Origin: an uncultured Bacilli bacterium
GTDB lineage: Bacteria > Bacillota_I > Bacilli_A > RF39 > UBA660
Direction: 5' to 3'
Assembly: GCA_944358775.1 (NCBI GenBank)
Contig: CALVRU010000011.1
Location: 1-34,245, forward strand
Length of the DNA: 34,245 bases
A program made the translations under genes and the position numbers. This document shows positions 14,462-22,155 of this stretch, piece by piece. Within the stretch, counting starts at the first letter, position 1. Each line of letters begins with the position of its first letter. Under the pieces are notes generated by a model. It was not told the DNA's origin. It saw only the letters and a program-made list of their open reading frames with translations, and made no database searches.

Positions 14462-17149
14462 ATGAAACAGAAGAAGTGGATGCCATACCTTGTGACAGCT
14501 GGGATTATTCTTGGTATTTTTGTCGTTTTATTTTGTGTGAAAGGTATTTATCCATTCGGTGAAAATTCTCTGATTTGGGGAGATATGCACGATCAATTAA
14601 CCGCGTTCTATTATCATTTGTACGATACGTTTTATGGAGATTCTTCGATTTTTATTAATTTTAGTACCAGTGGTGGAATTAACTTTTTCGGGATTTTTGC
14701 CTATTATTTGTTGAGCCCACTTAGCTTTCTTATTTTATTATTTCCACGGGAACACATTTATCAGGCGATTTCGATTATTATCGTTTTAAAAATTGTATTA
14801 TCCGGTCTTAGTTGTCTTTATTGTATTCGGACCTATTTTAAAAAGTTGCCACATTATATCAGTGTGTTATTAGCCATTTGCTATGCGTTCTGCGGGTATA
14901 ATATTCTATTTTATCAGATTAATGGATGGATCGATGTCGTCTATTTATTTCCACTTTTATTAATCGGTTTGAAAAAACTATTAGATGGCGAGAAACCAGT
15001 TTGGTATTTTATTGTATTGTCGATTTCATTGATTGTCTGTTTTTATGTTTCACTTTTATTATTATTTTTTATTTTTATTTCATCTCTTTTATATCTTGTC
15101 TGTTTTTACAAGAAAGATACTGCTAAAATAAAAAAAGGATTGGTTAACTTAGGAATCGGAACGGTTCTTGCTTTGGCCGTATCGATGATCGTAATTTTAC
15201 CGACTTATCAAGAAATTTCAGTATCGAGTCGAATGGGTTTTGATATCGTTAGCTTGCTTACTTCGGAATTTGGACCGTTAGCAGATAAAACCGTATTTTT
15301 CTTAACGAGTGGATTCTCGATTTTAGGAAGTATTTTCTTTTTACATCGTACTTATCATGATAAAAAGAAAAAACATATTTTTTGGTTTTTTGCAATTCTA
15401 TTTTTCCTTTTATTTTTACCAGTCATCGTAGAACCGATCAATAAAATGTGGCACCTCGGTTCTTATGCCTTTTTCCCGATGCGAACCGGTTTTGTCTTAC
15501 AGTTATTGTTGATTTTAGCAACGGCTTATTATTTTGATCATTATGCAAAAGAGATTCCTCCGGAGAAAACAAGACGATATTTGAGTATCTTTTTGGCATT
15601 ACTTGGTATTACCACAATTGTCGTTACTATCGTATTGAATTATTCTTATTTTCAAAAGAAAATATATGGCATTTCCCTCGGCAGCAATTGGCTAGTAGCA
15701 GTGTATTTGGTTGCTCTAGTATTTGTTGTCATGGGAGTTTTGGCAGTCATTTTCAACTGGCAGAAACGAAATTATAATCGTTTTACCTTTTTTCTTACCT
15801 GGGCAGTTGTTCTAACGAATATCATGACTTCTTGCTTTTTGTATTTTGGGATTGACTATGCGCAGAAGACGTTGACTGGGATCTATCAAGATATGCAGAG
15901 CTTAGCTACTTCTTATCAAGATGGCGATTATATGAGAATTAAGGATATCTATCCAAAAATGGTTATGAATCATGGAATGGTAACAGGCTATCATACATTA
16001 GATCATTTTACTTCTTTAACGGATCGCAATAACATTGAGACACTTCGTAAATTAGGATATTCTTCTTATTGGGTAAAAACCTACTCGAATGGTGGAACTT
16101 ATTTCAGTGATGCAGTGCTGGCGAATCAATATTTGATTAGTAATCAACCTTATTCCAATGAACAATATCTTTATTTAAACCAGTATGGTTCGATTTACTT
16201 CTATCGTTTGAAACAAGATTTATCTTACGGTTATTTTATCCAAAGCGATATGGATTTCGGTGATGAAACCAATGCTTTCATCAATCAAAACAAGTTGTAT
16301 CAGGGTCTTACCGGTGATTCGGAGCCTTTGTTTACGTTTCCTAAAAATCCGTGGGATTTAAATAATATTACCGAGAAATATCTGGAGAAATATCAACTGA
16401 CGCGCTATCAATTAGACGATGAGGATATTATCTCGTCGTTTACGAGATCATTCTATGTCGATGGCAAAAAAGAATTGTATTTAGAAGTATTGAAAACGAT
16501 TGATAATATGGAAAACAGGTCGATTCTAGAAAGTATGAACGTCTATGTGAATGGTCAGTTGTTACAAGATAAATTTCCAAAAGAGATCGACAATGGACTT
16601 CTTGATCTAGGTACTTTTGAAAATGAAGAAGTAACGGTAACGCTAGAATTAATTAAAGATGTCGATTTGGATATTTTAGAAATTGGCATGATGGACTTTC
16701 AAAAGTACGATGCCTTCTTACAGAATAAAAAGACGGATCTTACGATCGATTATACGAAAAATCAAATTAAAGTAAAAGTAACAAGCGACAAGGAGCAAAT
16801 TTTATTCTTGCCGATTACTTACAATGAGGGATATACATTAAAAGTAGATGGTAAAGACACGGAAATACTGCAATTATATGATAATTATTTAGGTGTTTCA
16901 CTTACTGTCGGTGAGCATGAATTAGAATTTACTTTTATACCAAAAGGATTTAAATTGGGTGCACTTGCTAGTATTGCCGGCTTAATCTCAGCGGCCCTTA
17001 TATTCTTGACACCATTGTATGATAAAATCATCGCTTGGTCTTGGCTCGGTAAAATGGTATTGTGGATCTATCTTATTCTTTATCTTTTTCTGATGGTATT
17101 TATGTACGTATTGCCATTTCTTGGATTTGTCTTATCTTTTATTCTGTGA
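14462..17149 (+). CDS. YfhO-family polytopic membrane protein
   Basis: The 895-aa protein has about 12 N-terminal membrane helices with the family motif WGDMHDQLTAFYYHLYD near residue 40, an extracytoplasmic beta-rich region (about 480-840) and two last helices near the C-terminus. YfhO proteins belong to the GT-C-like group; in Bacillus and Listeria members glycosylate lipoteichoic acid or anionic polymers using undecaprenyl-phosphate sugars. The substrate here is unknown. Start ATG 14462 is preferred because AGGTGG is directly upstream; GTG 14453 lies in that site. It follows recO by 20 bases and probably shares its transcript. Confidence 0.85.
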   Translation: MKQKKWMPYLVTAGIILGIFVVLFCVKGIYPFGENSLIWGDMHDQLTAFYYHLYDTFYGDSSIFINFSTSGGINFFGIFAYYLLSPLSFLILLFPREHIYQAISIIIVLKIVLSGLSCLYCIRTYFKKLPHYISVLLAICYAFCGYNILFYQINGWIDVVYLFPLLLIGLKKLLDGEKPVWYFIVLSISLIVCFYVSLLLLFFIFISSLLYLVCFYKKDTAKIKKGLVNLGIGTVLALAVSMIVILPTYQEISVSSRMGFDIVSLLTSEFGPLADKTVFFLTSGFSILGSIFFLHRTYHDKKKKHIFWFFAILFFLLFLPVIVEPINKMWHLGSYAFFPMRTGFVLQLLLILATAYYFDHYAKEIPPEKTRRYLSIFLALLGITTIVVTIVLNYSYFQKKIYGISLGSNWLVAVYLVALVFVVMGVLAVIFNWQKRNYNRFTFFLTWAVVLTNIMTSCFLYFGIDYAQKTLTGIYQDMQSLATSYQDGDYMRIKDIYPKMVMNHGMVTGYHTLDHFTSLTDRNNIETLRKLGYSSYWVKTYSNGGTYFSDAVLANQYLISNQPYSNEQYLYLNQYGSIYFYRLKQDLSYGYFIQSDMDFGDETNAFINQNKLYQGLTGDSEPLFTFPKNPWDLNNITEKYLEKYQLTRYQLDDEDIISSFTRSFYVDGKKELYLEVLKTIDNMENRSILESMNVYVNGQLLQDKFPKEIDNGLLDLGTFENEEVTVTLELIKDVDLDILEIGMMDFQKYDAFLQNKKTDLTIDYTKNQIKVKVTSDKEQILFLPITYNEGYTLKVDGKDTEILQLYDNYLGVSLTVGEHELEFTFIPKGFKLGALASIAGLISAALIFLTPLYDKIIAWSWLGKMVLWIYLILYLFLMVFMYVLPFLGFVLSFIL

Positions 17150-17169
17150 AATAAGAAAGAGATCTTTAG

Positions 17170-17198
17170 TTGACGAATGAAACAATTTATATTAAAAT
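17170..17198 (+). promoter_or_regulatory. Promoter of the T-box/proS/glyS operon
   Basis: TTGACG (17170-17175), 17-base spacer, TAAAAT (17193-17198). Predicted start near 17205, just before the leader described next. Confidence 0.75.
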
Positions 17199-17204
17199 GA
17201 AATT

Positions 17205-17321
17205 ATCAATGCGAAGACGGGGTTGGAAACCTATCAGCAATATAGTTTTGAGGGATTCTAAGGAATAAGTAAAGTGGAACCGCGTAGAAAATACGTCTTT
17301 ACAAGTTTAGGATCCTTTTTT
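17205..17321 (+). promoter_or_regulatory. Compact T-box leader of proS-glyS
   Basis: The T-box sequence TGGAACCGCG is at 17275-17284 in a canonical antiterminator: helix GTAAAG (17269-17274)/CTTTAC (17297-17302), 7-base bulge TGGAACC, and helix GCGTA (17282-17286)/TACGT (17292-17296). A 10-bp helix 17253-17262/17306-17315 followed by TTTTTT is the likely terminator. T-boxes sense uncharged tRNA by pairing TGGN with the tRNA NCCA end. Here N is A, which pairs with a U73 tRNA such as tRNA-Gly; tRNA-Pro normally has A73. Only about 65 bases precede the antiterminator, so stem I must be strongly reduced. I cannot assign a specifier: both a GGA (17225-17227) and a CCT (17230-17232) triplet occur. 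Confidence 0.85.
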
Positions 17322-17335
17322 ATTAAGGAGGATTT

Positions 17336-18760
17336 ATGAAAAATAAAAGTATCACAAGTCGTGATGTCGATTTTGCAAAATGGTATACAGATGTCGTCAG
17401 TGCGGCCCATCTGGCTACTTACTCGAATGTCAAAGGATGTATTGTAATCGAACCGAACGGATACGCGATTTGGGAAAATGTTCAAAAAATATTAGATCAA
17501 ATGTTAAAAGAAACCGGTCATCAAAACGTTTCGATGCCAATGTTAATTCCAGAAAATTTATTGAGAAAAGAAAGCGAACTAATCAATGGGTTTGCACCAG
17601 AAGTCGCTTGGGTAACAGAAGGTGGATCGAAAAAACTAGAAGAGAGAATGTGTATTCGTCCGACTTCGGAAACGTTGTTTAGTGACTATTATAGTACTGT
17701 TATTCGTAGCTATCGTGATTTGCCAAAAAAATATAATCAATGGTGCAGTGTACTACGTTGGGAAAAAGAGACGCGTCCTTTTTTACGAAGTCGAGAATTT
17801 TTATGGCAAGAAGGGCATACTGTTCACGAAACACAAGAAGAAGCCGAAGAAGAGACGAAAAATATGTTGGCCATCTATAAAAAATTGTTCGAAGAATACT
17901 TAGCTATTCCAGTGATTTCTGGTCGAAAGACAGAAAAAGAAAAATTTGCCGGTGCTGAATACACATTGACAATTGAAGCACTTATGTACAATGGTGTATC
18001 GTTACAATCGGGAACAAGCCATTATTTCGGGCAAAAGTTTTCAAAGGCATACGATATTAGTTTTTTAAATCGTAATAATGAGATGTCTCATGTGTATCAG
18101 ACTTCTTGGGGAGTTTCAACGCGCATGATCGGTGGGTTGATTATGGTCCATAGCGATGATAAAGGCCTTGTGTTACCACCGCGGATTGCCCCAACGCAAG
18201 TTATGATCATCCCGATTAAAGAAACGCCAAAAGTGATCGATGTATGTGAGAACATTGCAGATAGTTTAAAACAAGCGGGAATTACAGTCAAGATTGATCG
18301 AACGGATAAAAGTGCTGGTTTTAAATTTGCCGAAGCAGAAGTAAATGGAATTCCACTTCGAATCGAAGTAGGGGAACGTGACCTAGAGCAAGGAATTATT
18401 ACATTTGCAAGACGAGATACTTCGGAAAAGATAAATATTGATTACAATCAAGATATCGTTTCAAAAGTACAACAATTGTTAGAGGAAATTCAGAATAATC
18501 TATATCAAACAGCACTTCATCGGCAACAAGAATTGACGTTTGAAGCCCATAGTTTGGACGAAGTAAAAGATATTATGGAACATCATCCGGGATTTGTAAA
18601 AGCAATGTGGTGTGGGGACGAGGCATGTGAATTAAAAATGAAAGAAATCAAAGGAACGAAATCCCGGTGTATCTTAGAACAGGCTTCCCCAATTGACGAC
18701 CACTGTGTTGTCTGTGGTAAAAAAGCGAAACATCTAGTTGTTTGGGGAATTCAATATTAG
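17336..18760 (+). CDS. proS: Proline--tRNA ligase, archaeal/eukaryal type
   Basis: The 474-aa class II synthetase has motif 2 ([24 protein letters not shown]) and motif 3 ([10 protein letters not shown]). It lacks the bacterial editing insertion and has the C-terminal zinc-like region with CGDEAC...CVVCG and a terminal Tyr, as in the short ProRS type of archaea, eukaryotes, mycoplasmas and some Bacillota. It charges tRNA-Pro. AAGGAGG precedes the ATG. It is separated from glyS by 8 bases and shares the T-box leader. Confidence 0.96.
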   Translation: MKNKSITSRDVDFAKWYTDVVSAAHLATYSNVKGCIVIEPNGYAIWENVQKILDQMLKETGHQNVSMPMLIPENLLRKESELINGFAPEVAWVTEGGSKKLEERMCIRPTSETLFSDYYSTVIRSYRDLPKKYNQWCSVLRWEKETRPFLRSREFLWQEGHTVHETQEEAEEETKNMLAIYKKLFEEYLAIPVISGRKTEKEKFAGAEYTLTIEALMYNGVSLQSGTSHYFGQKFSKAYDISFLNRNNEMSHVYQTSWGVSTRMIGGLIMVHSDDKGLVLPPRIAPTQVMIIPIKETPKVIDVCENIADSLKQAGITVKIDRTDKSAGFKFAEAEVNGIPLRIEVGERDLEQGIITFARRDTSEKINIDYNQDIVSKVQQLLEEIQNNLYQTALHRQQELTFEAHSLDEVKDIMEHHPGFVKAMWCGDEACELKMKEIKGTKSRCILEQASPIDDHCVVCGKKAKHLVVWGIQY

Positions 18761-18768
18761 GAGGATTT

Positions 18769-20148
18769 ATGGATCAATTGACAATGGAAAAACTAGTAAA
18801 TTATTGTAAGCAATATGGATTTATTTTTCAGGGAAGTGAGATCTACGGAGGACTTTCGAATACGTGGGATTACGGCCCAGTTGGAGTCGAGTTAAAAAAT
18901 AACGTCAAAAAAGCATGGCTAAAAAAATTTATTCAGGAAAGCGAACACAATGTTGGCATGGACAGTGCTATTTTGATGAATCCAAAGACCTGGGAAGCCA
19001 GTGGCCATATTAGTACGTTTAGTGATCCTTTAATCGACTGTAAGCATTGCAAGGCACGTCATCGGGCAGATAAGCTAATCGAAGATTTCACTCATGGCGA
19101 AGTGACAGCCGATGGTTGGAGTGATGAACAATTGATGGATTACATCAAAGAGCATCATATTGTTTGTCCGAAATGTGGGAAATTAGATTATACAAATATT
19201 CGTAAATTCAATTTGATGTTTAAAACATTCCAAGGTGTTACGGAAGATGCAAAGAGTACGATTTATTTACGCCCAGAAACGGCCCAAGGAATTTTCACTA
19301 ATTTTTTGAATGTACAGCGGACGATGCGGCTTAAATTACCATTTGGAATCGGTCAGATCGGAAAGAGTTTCCGTAATGAAATTACGCCAGGAAACTTTAC
19401 TTTCCGAACACGTGAATTCGAACAAATGGAATTAGAATTCTTCTGTAAGCCAGGAACAGAGTTGGAATGGTTCCAATATTGGAAAGACTTCTGCTATCGT
19501 TGGTTGTTGGAGCTAAATGTACAAAAAGACCATCTTCGCTTACGGGATCATGCAAAAGAGGAATTGTCGTTCTATAGTAATGCAACGACCGACTTTGAAT
19601 ATCTATTTCCGTTTGGTTGGGGCGAGTTGTGGGGCGTTGCAAGTCGAACGAACTACGATTTGACACAACATCAAAAATTTTCAGGAGTGAGCATGGAATA
19701 TTTAGATCCTGAGACGAACGAAAAATATATTCCTTATGTAATCGAACCAAGTTTAGGTGCCGATCGGATGACGCTTGCCTTCTTAGCAGATGCTTATCAA
19801 GAAGAGAGGCTAGCAGATGGTTCGACGCGCGAAGTGATGAAATTCCATCCGTTTTTAGCACCATATAAAGTGGCTGTTTTACCACTTGTAAAAAAACGTC
19901 ATTCAGAAAAAGCCAAAGAGATATATCATCAGTTGGCAAAAGAATTTATGACGAGTTATGATGAGACGGGTAATATTGGAAAAAGGTATCGTCGTCAAGA
20001 TGCAATCGGAACCCCATTTGCTGTAACAATCGATGATGAGACACTGGAAAAAGGCACGATTACGGTCCGCGATCGCGATACGATGGAACAGATTACGTTA
20101 CCAATCGAACAATTAGTATCTTATATTCATGAAAAAATCGCTTATTAA
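18769..20148 (+). CDS. glyS: Glycine--tRNA ligase, single-chain alpha2 type
   Basis: The 459-aa class II enzyme begins [20 protein letters not shown] and has motif 2 ([33 protein letters not shown]), a Cys-rich insertion (CKHC near 97, CPKCG near 132) and an anticodon-binding domain. This is the eukaryote-like alpha2 form, not the alpha2beta2 GlyQS of Bacillus. Start ATG 18769 follows AGGAGG at 18760-18765; the frame runs back into proS but has no other good start. It ends in a shared bidirectional terminator. Confidence 0.96.
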   Translation: MDQLTMEKLVNYCKQYGFIFQGSEIYGGLSNTWDYGPVGVELKNNVKKAWLKKFIQESEHNVGMDSAILMNPKTWEASGHISTFSDPLIDCKHCKARHRADKLIEDFTHGEVTADGWSDEQLMDYIKEHHIVCPKCGKLDYTNIRKFNLMFKTFQGVTEDAKSTIYLRPETAQGIFTNFLNVQRTMRLKLPFGIGQIGKSFRNEITPGNFTFRTREFEQMELEFFCKPGTELEWFQYWKDFCYRWLLELNVQKDHLRLRDHAKEELSFYSNATTDFEYLFPFGWGELWGVASRTNYDLTQHQKFSGVSMEYLDPETNEKYIPYVIEPSLGADRMTLAFLADAYQEERLADGSTREVMKFHPFLAPYKVAVLPLVKKRHSEKAKEIYHQLAKEFMTSYDETGNIGKRYRRQDAIGTPFAVTIDDETLEKGTITVRDRDTMEQITLPIEQLVSYIHEKIAY

Positions 20149-20159
20149 AGCGATTTTTT
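20132..20159. terminator. Bidirectional terminator between glyS and the hydrolase gene
   Basis: AAAAAATCGCTT (20132-20143) pairs with AAGCGATTTTTT (20148-20159), a 12-bp stem with U tracts in both directions. It overlaps the 3' ends of both convergent genes. Confidence 0.9.
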
Positions 20160-20918
20160 GTTAAGTAAAAAATGAAGAATAATTGAATTGACGAGATAAG
20201 GATTACGAAAATAGGAATAATGATCCAGATTAGCTAGGGGGATGAGAGTACTATTAGGAATTCGCTGGGCCATGATTTCGCCGTCCGAAAGAGGTGTGTC
20301 ACAATCGAGTTCACCCCAAAGAAGAAGTACTTCACTTTGGATATCATTTAGATATGTAGTTAAATCTTCCCGCACAACTAGACTGAAGGTCTGCCGCATG
20401 TTGGATGGCAAAGCTTTGTAATCCGCTGAACCGAATTTCTGAATGAGCCATTCCTGATATTTTTTTTGCTTTTTGATTGGTAGAAGTCGACTGATCTTTT
20501 TCAAAAGGCGATAACGAATCGTCCGCCATTTTGCGCGCCATGTTTTTTTGGGAAGAATTCCGGCGGCATCGATTAAAATTGCTTTTTCATTGGGAATGTG
20601 ATAGTACCCCAATAATGTAATAATGATTCGTCCCCCAAAAGAATGACCGATTAAAATTGGATTTTCAATCTGTTCTTCTTCCATCCATTCTTTGATTAAA
20701 AGCGTGTAATCATATATCGTTAGATTATGATTTGGAAATGTACTATTTCCAAATCCAGGATAATCAATAATATATATTTTAAAATAAGGAGATAAATCGC
20801 GAATCATAGAAAGAAAGGTAAGTCTTGTATCGCCCCAACCTGGGAGAATGACAATCGCTTGATCGCCTTCACCATGGCATTCGTAATACAAAGACAAATC
20901 TTTTCTTTGGTAAAACAT
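20145..20918 (-). CDS. Alpha/beta hydrolase
   Basis: The 257-aa protein has the alpha/beta hydrolase pattern: oxyanion loop PGWGDTR near 26-32, DYPGFGNS near 52-59, nucleophile elbow GHSFGGR with S93, acid in GELDCDTPL and catalytic His in LDHYSYF near the end. A cytosolic esterase, lipase or C-C hydrolase activity is likely; the substrate is not predictable. The minus-strand start at 20918 (ATG) follows AGGTGA; a GTG nine bases earlier overlaps that site. Convergent with glyS. Confidence 0.88.
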   Translation of the reverse strand: MFYQRKDLSLYYECHGEGDQAIVILPGWGDTRLTFLSMIRDLSPYFKIYIIDYPGFGNSTFPNHNLTIYDYTLLIKEWMEEEQIENPILIGHSFGGRIIITLLGYYHIPNEKAILIDAAGILPKKTWRAKWRTIRYRLLKKISRLLPIKKQKKYQEWLIQKFGSADYKALPSNMRQTFSLVVREDLTTYLNDIQSEVLLLWGELDCDTPLSDGEIMAQRIPNSTLIPLANLDHYSYFRNPYLVNSIILHFLLNKKSL

Positions 20919-21021
20919 ATTCGTCACCTATCATACTATATGCAAAATGTTGACAAGTGTTTGGTCTCTTTTGTCAAATTATGTCATATTTCTTTCTTTT
21001 TGCATAAATTGCCAGAAACTA

Positions 21022-21030
21022 TGATATAAT
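21022..21030 (+). promoter_or_regulatory. Extended -10 promoter of 6S RNA
   Basis: TGATATAAT (TG-N-TATAAT) ends seven bases before G21037, the first base of the 6S closing stem. No clear -35 is visible. The rest of 20928-21021 holds only AT-rich sequence. Confidence 0.65.
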
Positions 21031-21036
21031 AGAATT

Positions 21037-21222
21037 GTCTAGAGGATAACGTACCATTCCTATAAAACCGACTAGTAAGACGATACGGGAGTCCGGATCA
21101 GTCGTCTGTGTTGAAGACCTTGCTCTTTGAGTGTAGGGATCCTAAGGGCGACGTATGGACACCCACCTGTACATGGGTGCAGGTTTTATCGTTAATGGTA
21201 TCGTTCCTCTGGACATTTTTTT
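21037..21222 (+). ncRNA. ssrS: 6S RNA
   Basis: The roughly 186-base element folds into a long rod. An outer stem of about 19 bp pairs GTCTAGAGGA...ACG.TACCATT (21037-21058) with AATGGTA.CGT.TCCTCTGGAC (21194-21214). The next helix ATAAAACC/GGTTTTAT follows after a short bulge. The interior has large unpaired regions and local hairpins AGACGA/TCGTCT and CACCCA/TGGGTG. It ends in ATTTTTTT. Size, closing stem and tail fit 6S RNA, which binds the housekeeping RNA polymerase by imitating an open promoter. The gene lies directly upstream of tcdA (yrvM); in B. subtilis the 6S-1 gene bsrA is also next to yrvM. No convincing protein is encoded here. Confidence 0.8.
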
Positions 21223-21299
21223 GTAATAAGACCGAGTGGTCTTTTTTTCTTGTGTTTTTGATAGAAGGTTTTTATAATAAAAGCGAGAAGGAGTAATCT

Positions 21300-22001
21300 A
21301 TGAAAGAAGAATTGATACGATTAGAAAAAGTAATCGGAGAAGAAAATGTTAGAATGCTAACTCAGAAAACAGTATGTATTGTTGGGTGTGGTGGTGTCGG
21401 CGGATATGTGATCGAAGCATTAGCTCGGTCGGGTATTGGTACTCTTATTTTGGTAGATTTTGATCAAATAGAATTAAGTAATATGAATCGTCAAATTATT
21501 GCCTTGTATTCTACACTTCATCGAAAAAAGGTCGATGTTTGGAAAGAACGAATTCATGAGATAAATAAAGATTGTCAAGTTATCACTTATGATTTGTTTT
21601 ATGATGATAATTGTAAAGATCAAATTTTTGAAGAGAAAATCGATTTTTTGGTAGATGCTTGTGATACCATGAAAGCAAAAAAGTTGTTAATTTTAGAGTG
21701 TCTTCGTCGCAATATTCCATTTCTTTCATCGATGGGAACAGGAAATAAGCTAGATCCTAGTAAATTGGAGATCACAGAATTAAAGAAAACATCTTATGAT
21801 CCGCTAGCTAGAATTTTGCGCAAATGGGTGAAAGAAAATCACATTACTTCTAGAATTGTCGTATTAAGTTCCAAAGAAATGCCAGTGAAAACGGGTGAGA
21901 AGACACCGGGGTCAACCGCATTCGTGCCAAGTGCGGCGGGCTTACTGATTGCATCTTATATTGTAAAATATTTTATGAAATGCAAACCACTCGATTCCTG
22001 A
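21300..22001 (+). CDS. tcdA: tRNA threonylcarbamoyladenosine dehydratase, ThiF/E1-like
   Basis: The 233-aa protein has the E1-like nucleotide-binding motif GCGGVGGYVIEALARSGIG (29-47), DFDQIELSNMNRQI with the adenylation Arg, and an ATP-dependent dehydratase layout like TcdA/CsdL/YrvM. It cyclises t6A37 of tRNAs reading ANN codons to ct6A. Length is close to the family value (about 250). GAAGGAG precedes the ATG. Its position after the 6S RNA supports the assignment. The putative terminator is the hairpin in leader block B. Confidence 0.9.
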   Translation: MKEELIRLEKVIGEENVRMLTQKTVCIVGCGGVGGYVIEALARSGIGTLILVDFDQIELSNMNRQIIALYSTLHRKKVDVWKERIHEINKDCQVITYDLFYDDNCKDQIFEEKIDFLVDACDTMKAKKLLILECLRRNIPFLSSMGTGNKLDPSKLEITELKKTSYDPLARILRKWVKENHITSRIVVLSSKEMPVKTGEKTPGSTAFVPSAAGLLIASYIVKYFMKCKPLDS

Positions 22002-22013
22002 TTCTTATTTGTC

Positions 22014-22155
22014 GAGAAATGGAAATAACTTCCAGTAAGAAGGGTCATTCATTTATGCTAAAATGGAAAGAGAATCGAACCTCTTTCCATTTTTTTGTTG
22101 CCAAAATGCTATGGAGGAGGGTATAATGATTTATAGGATAATAAAGAGGTGTACC
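22014..22155 (+). promoter_or_regulatory. Leader block copy B
   Basis: Counterpart of 5829-5998. TGTCGAGAAATGGAAATAAC is identical, as is the hairpin GGAAAGAG (22065-22072)/CTCTTTCC (22081-22088), here followed by seven T. Then come TTGCCA (22098-22103), an 18-base spacer and TATAAT (22122-22127). Where copy A has G10, copy B has ATGGAGGAGGG. The ATG in TATAATG (22126) is in frame with the gene here and has GGAGGAGG before it, so translation from 22126 is possible, though ATG 22156 with AAGAGGTG matches the start of gene 1. Confidence 0.65.
22065..22096 (+). terminator. Hairpin terminator in leader block B
   Basis: 8-bp stem GGAAAGAG/CTCTTTCC, 8-base loop, then ATTTTTTT. It can end tcdA transcription and is the twin of 5884-5914. 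Confidence 0.8.

Noticed and set aside
19397-19939. 180-aa minus-strand ORF inside glyS
   Set aside because: It is the antisense shadow of a strongly conserved synthetase and has no start signal.
21108-21296. 62-aa ORF within the 6S RNA region
   Set aside because: It overlaps the structured RNA and its terminator and has no ribosome site or family likeness.
22063-22155. N-terminal extension of surface gene 3 to 22063
   Set aside because: It would begin inside the leader hairpin and lacks a ribosome site there. ATG 22126 remains a weaker alternative.
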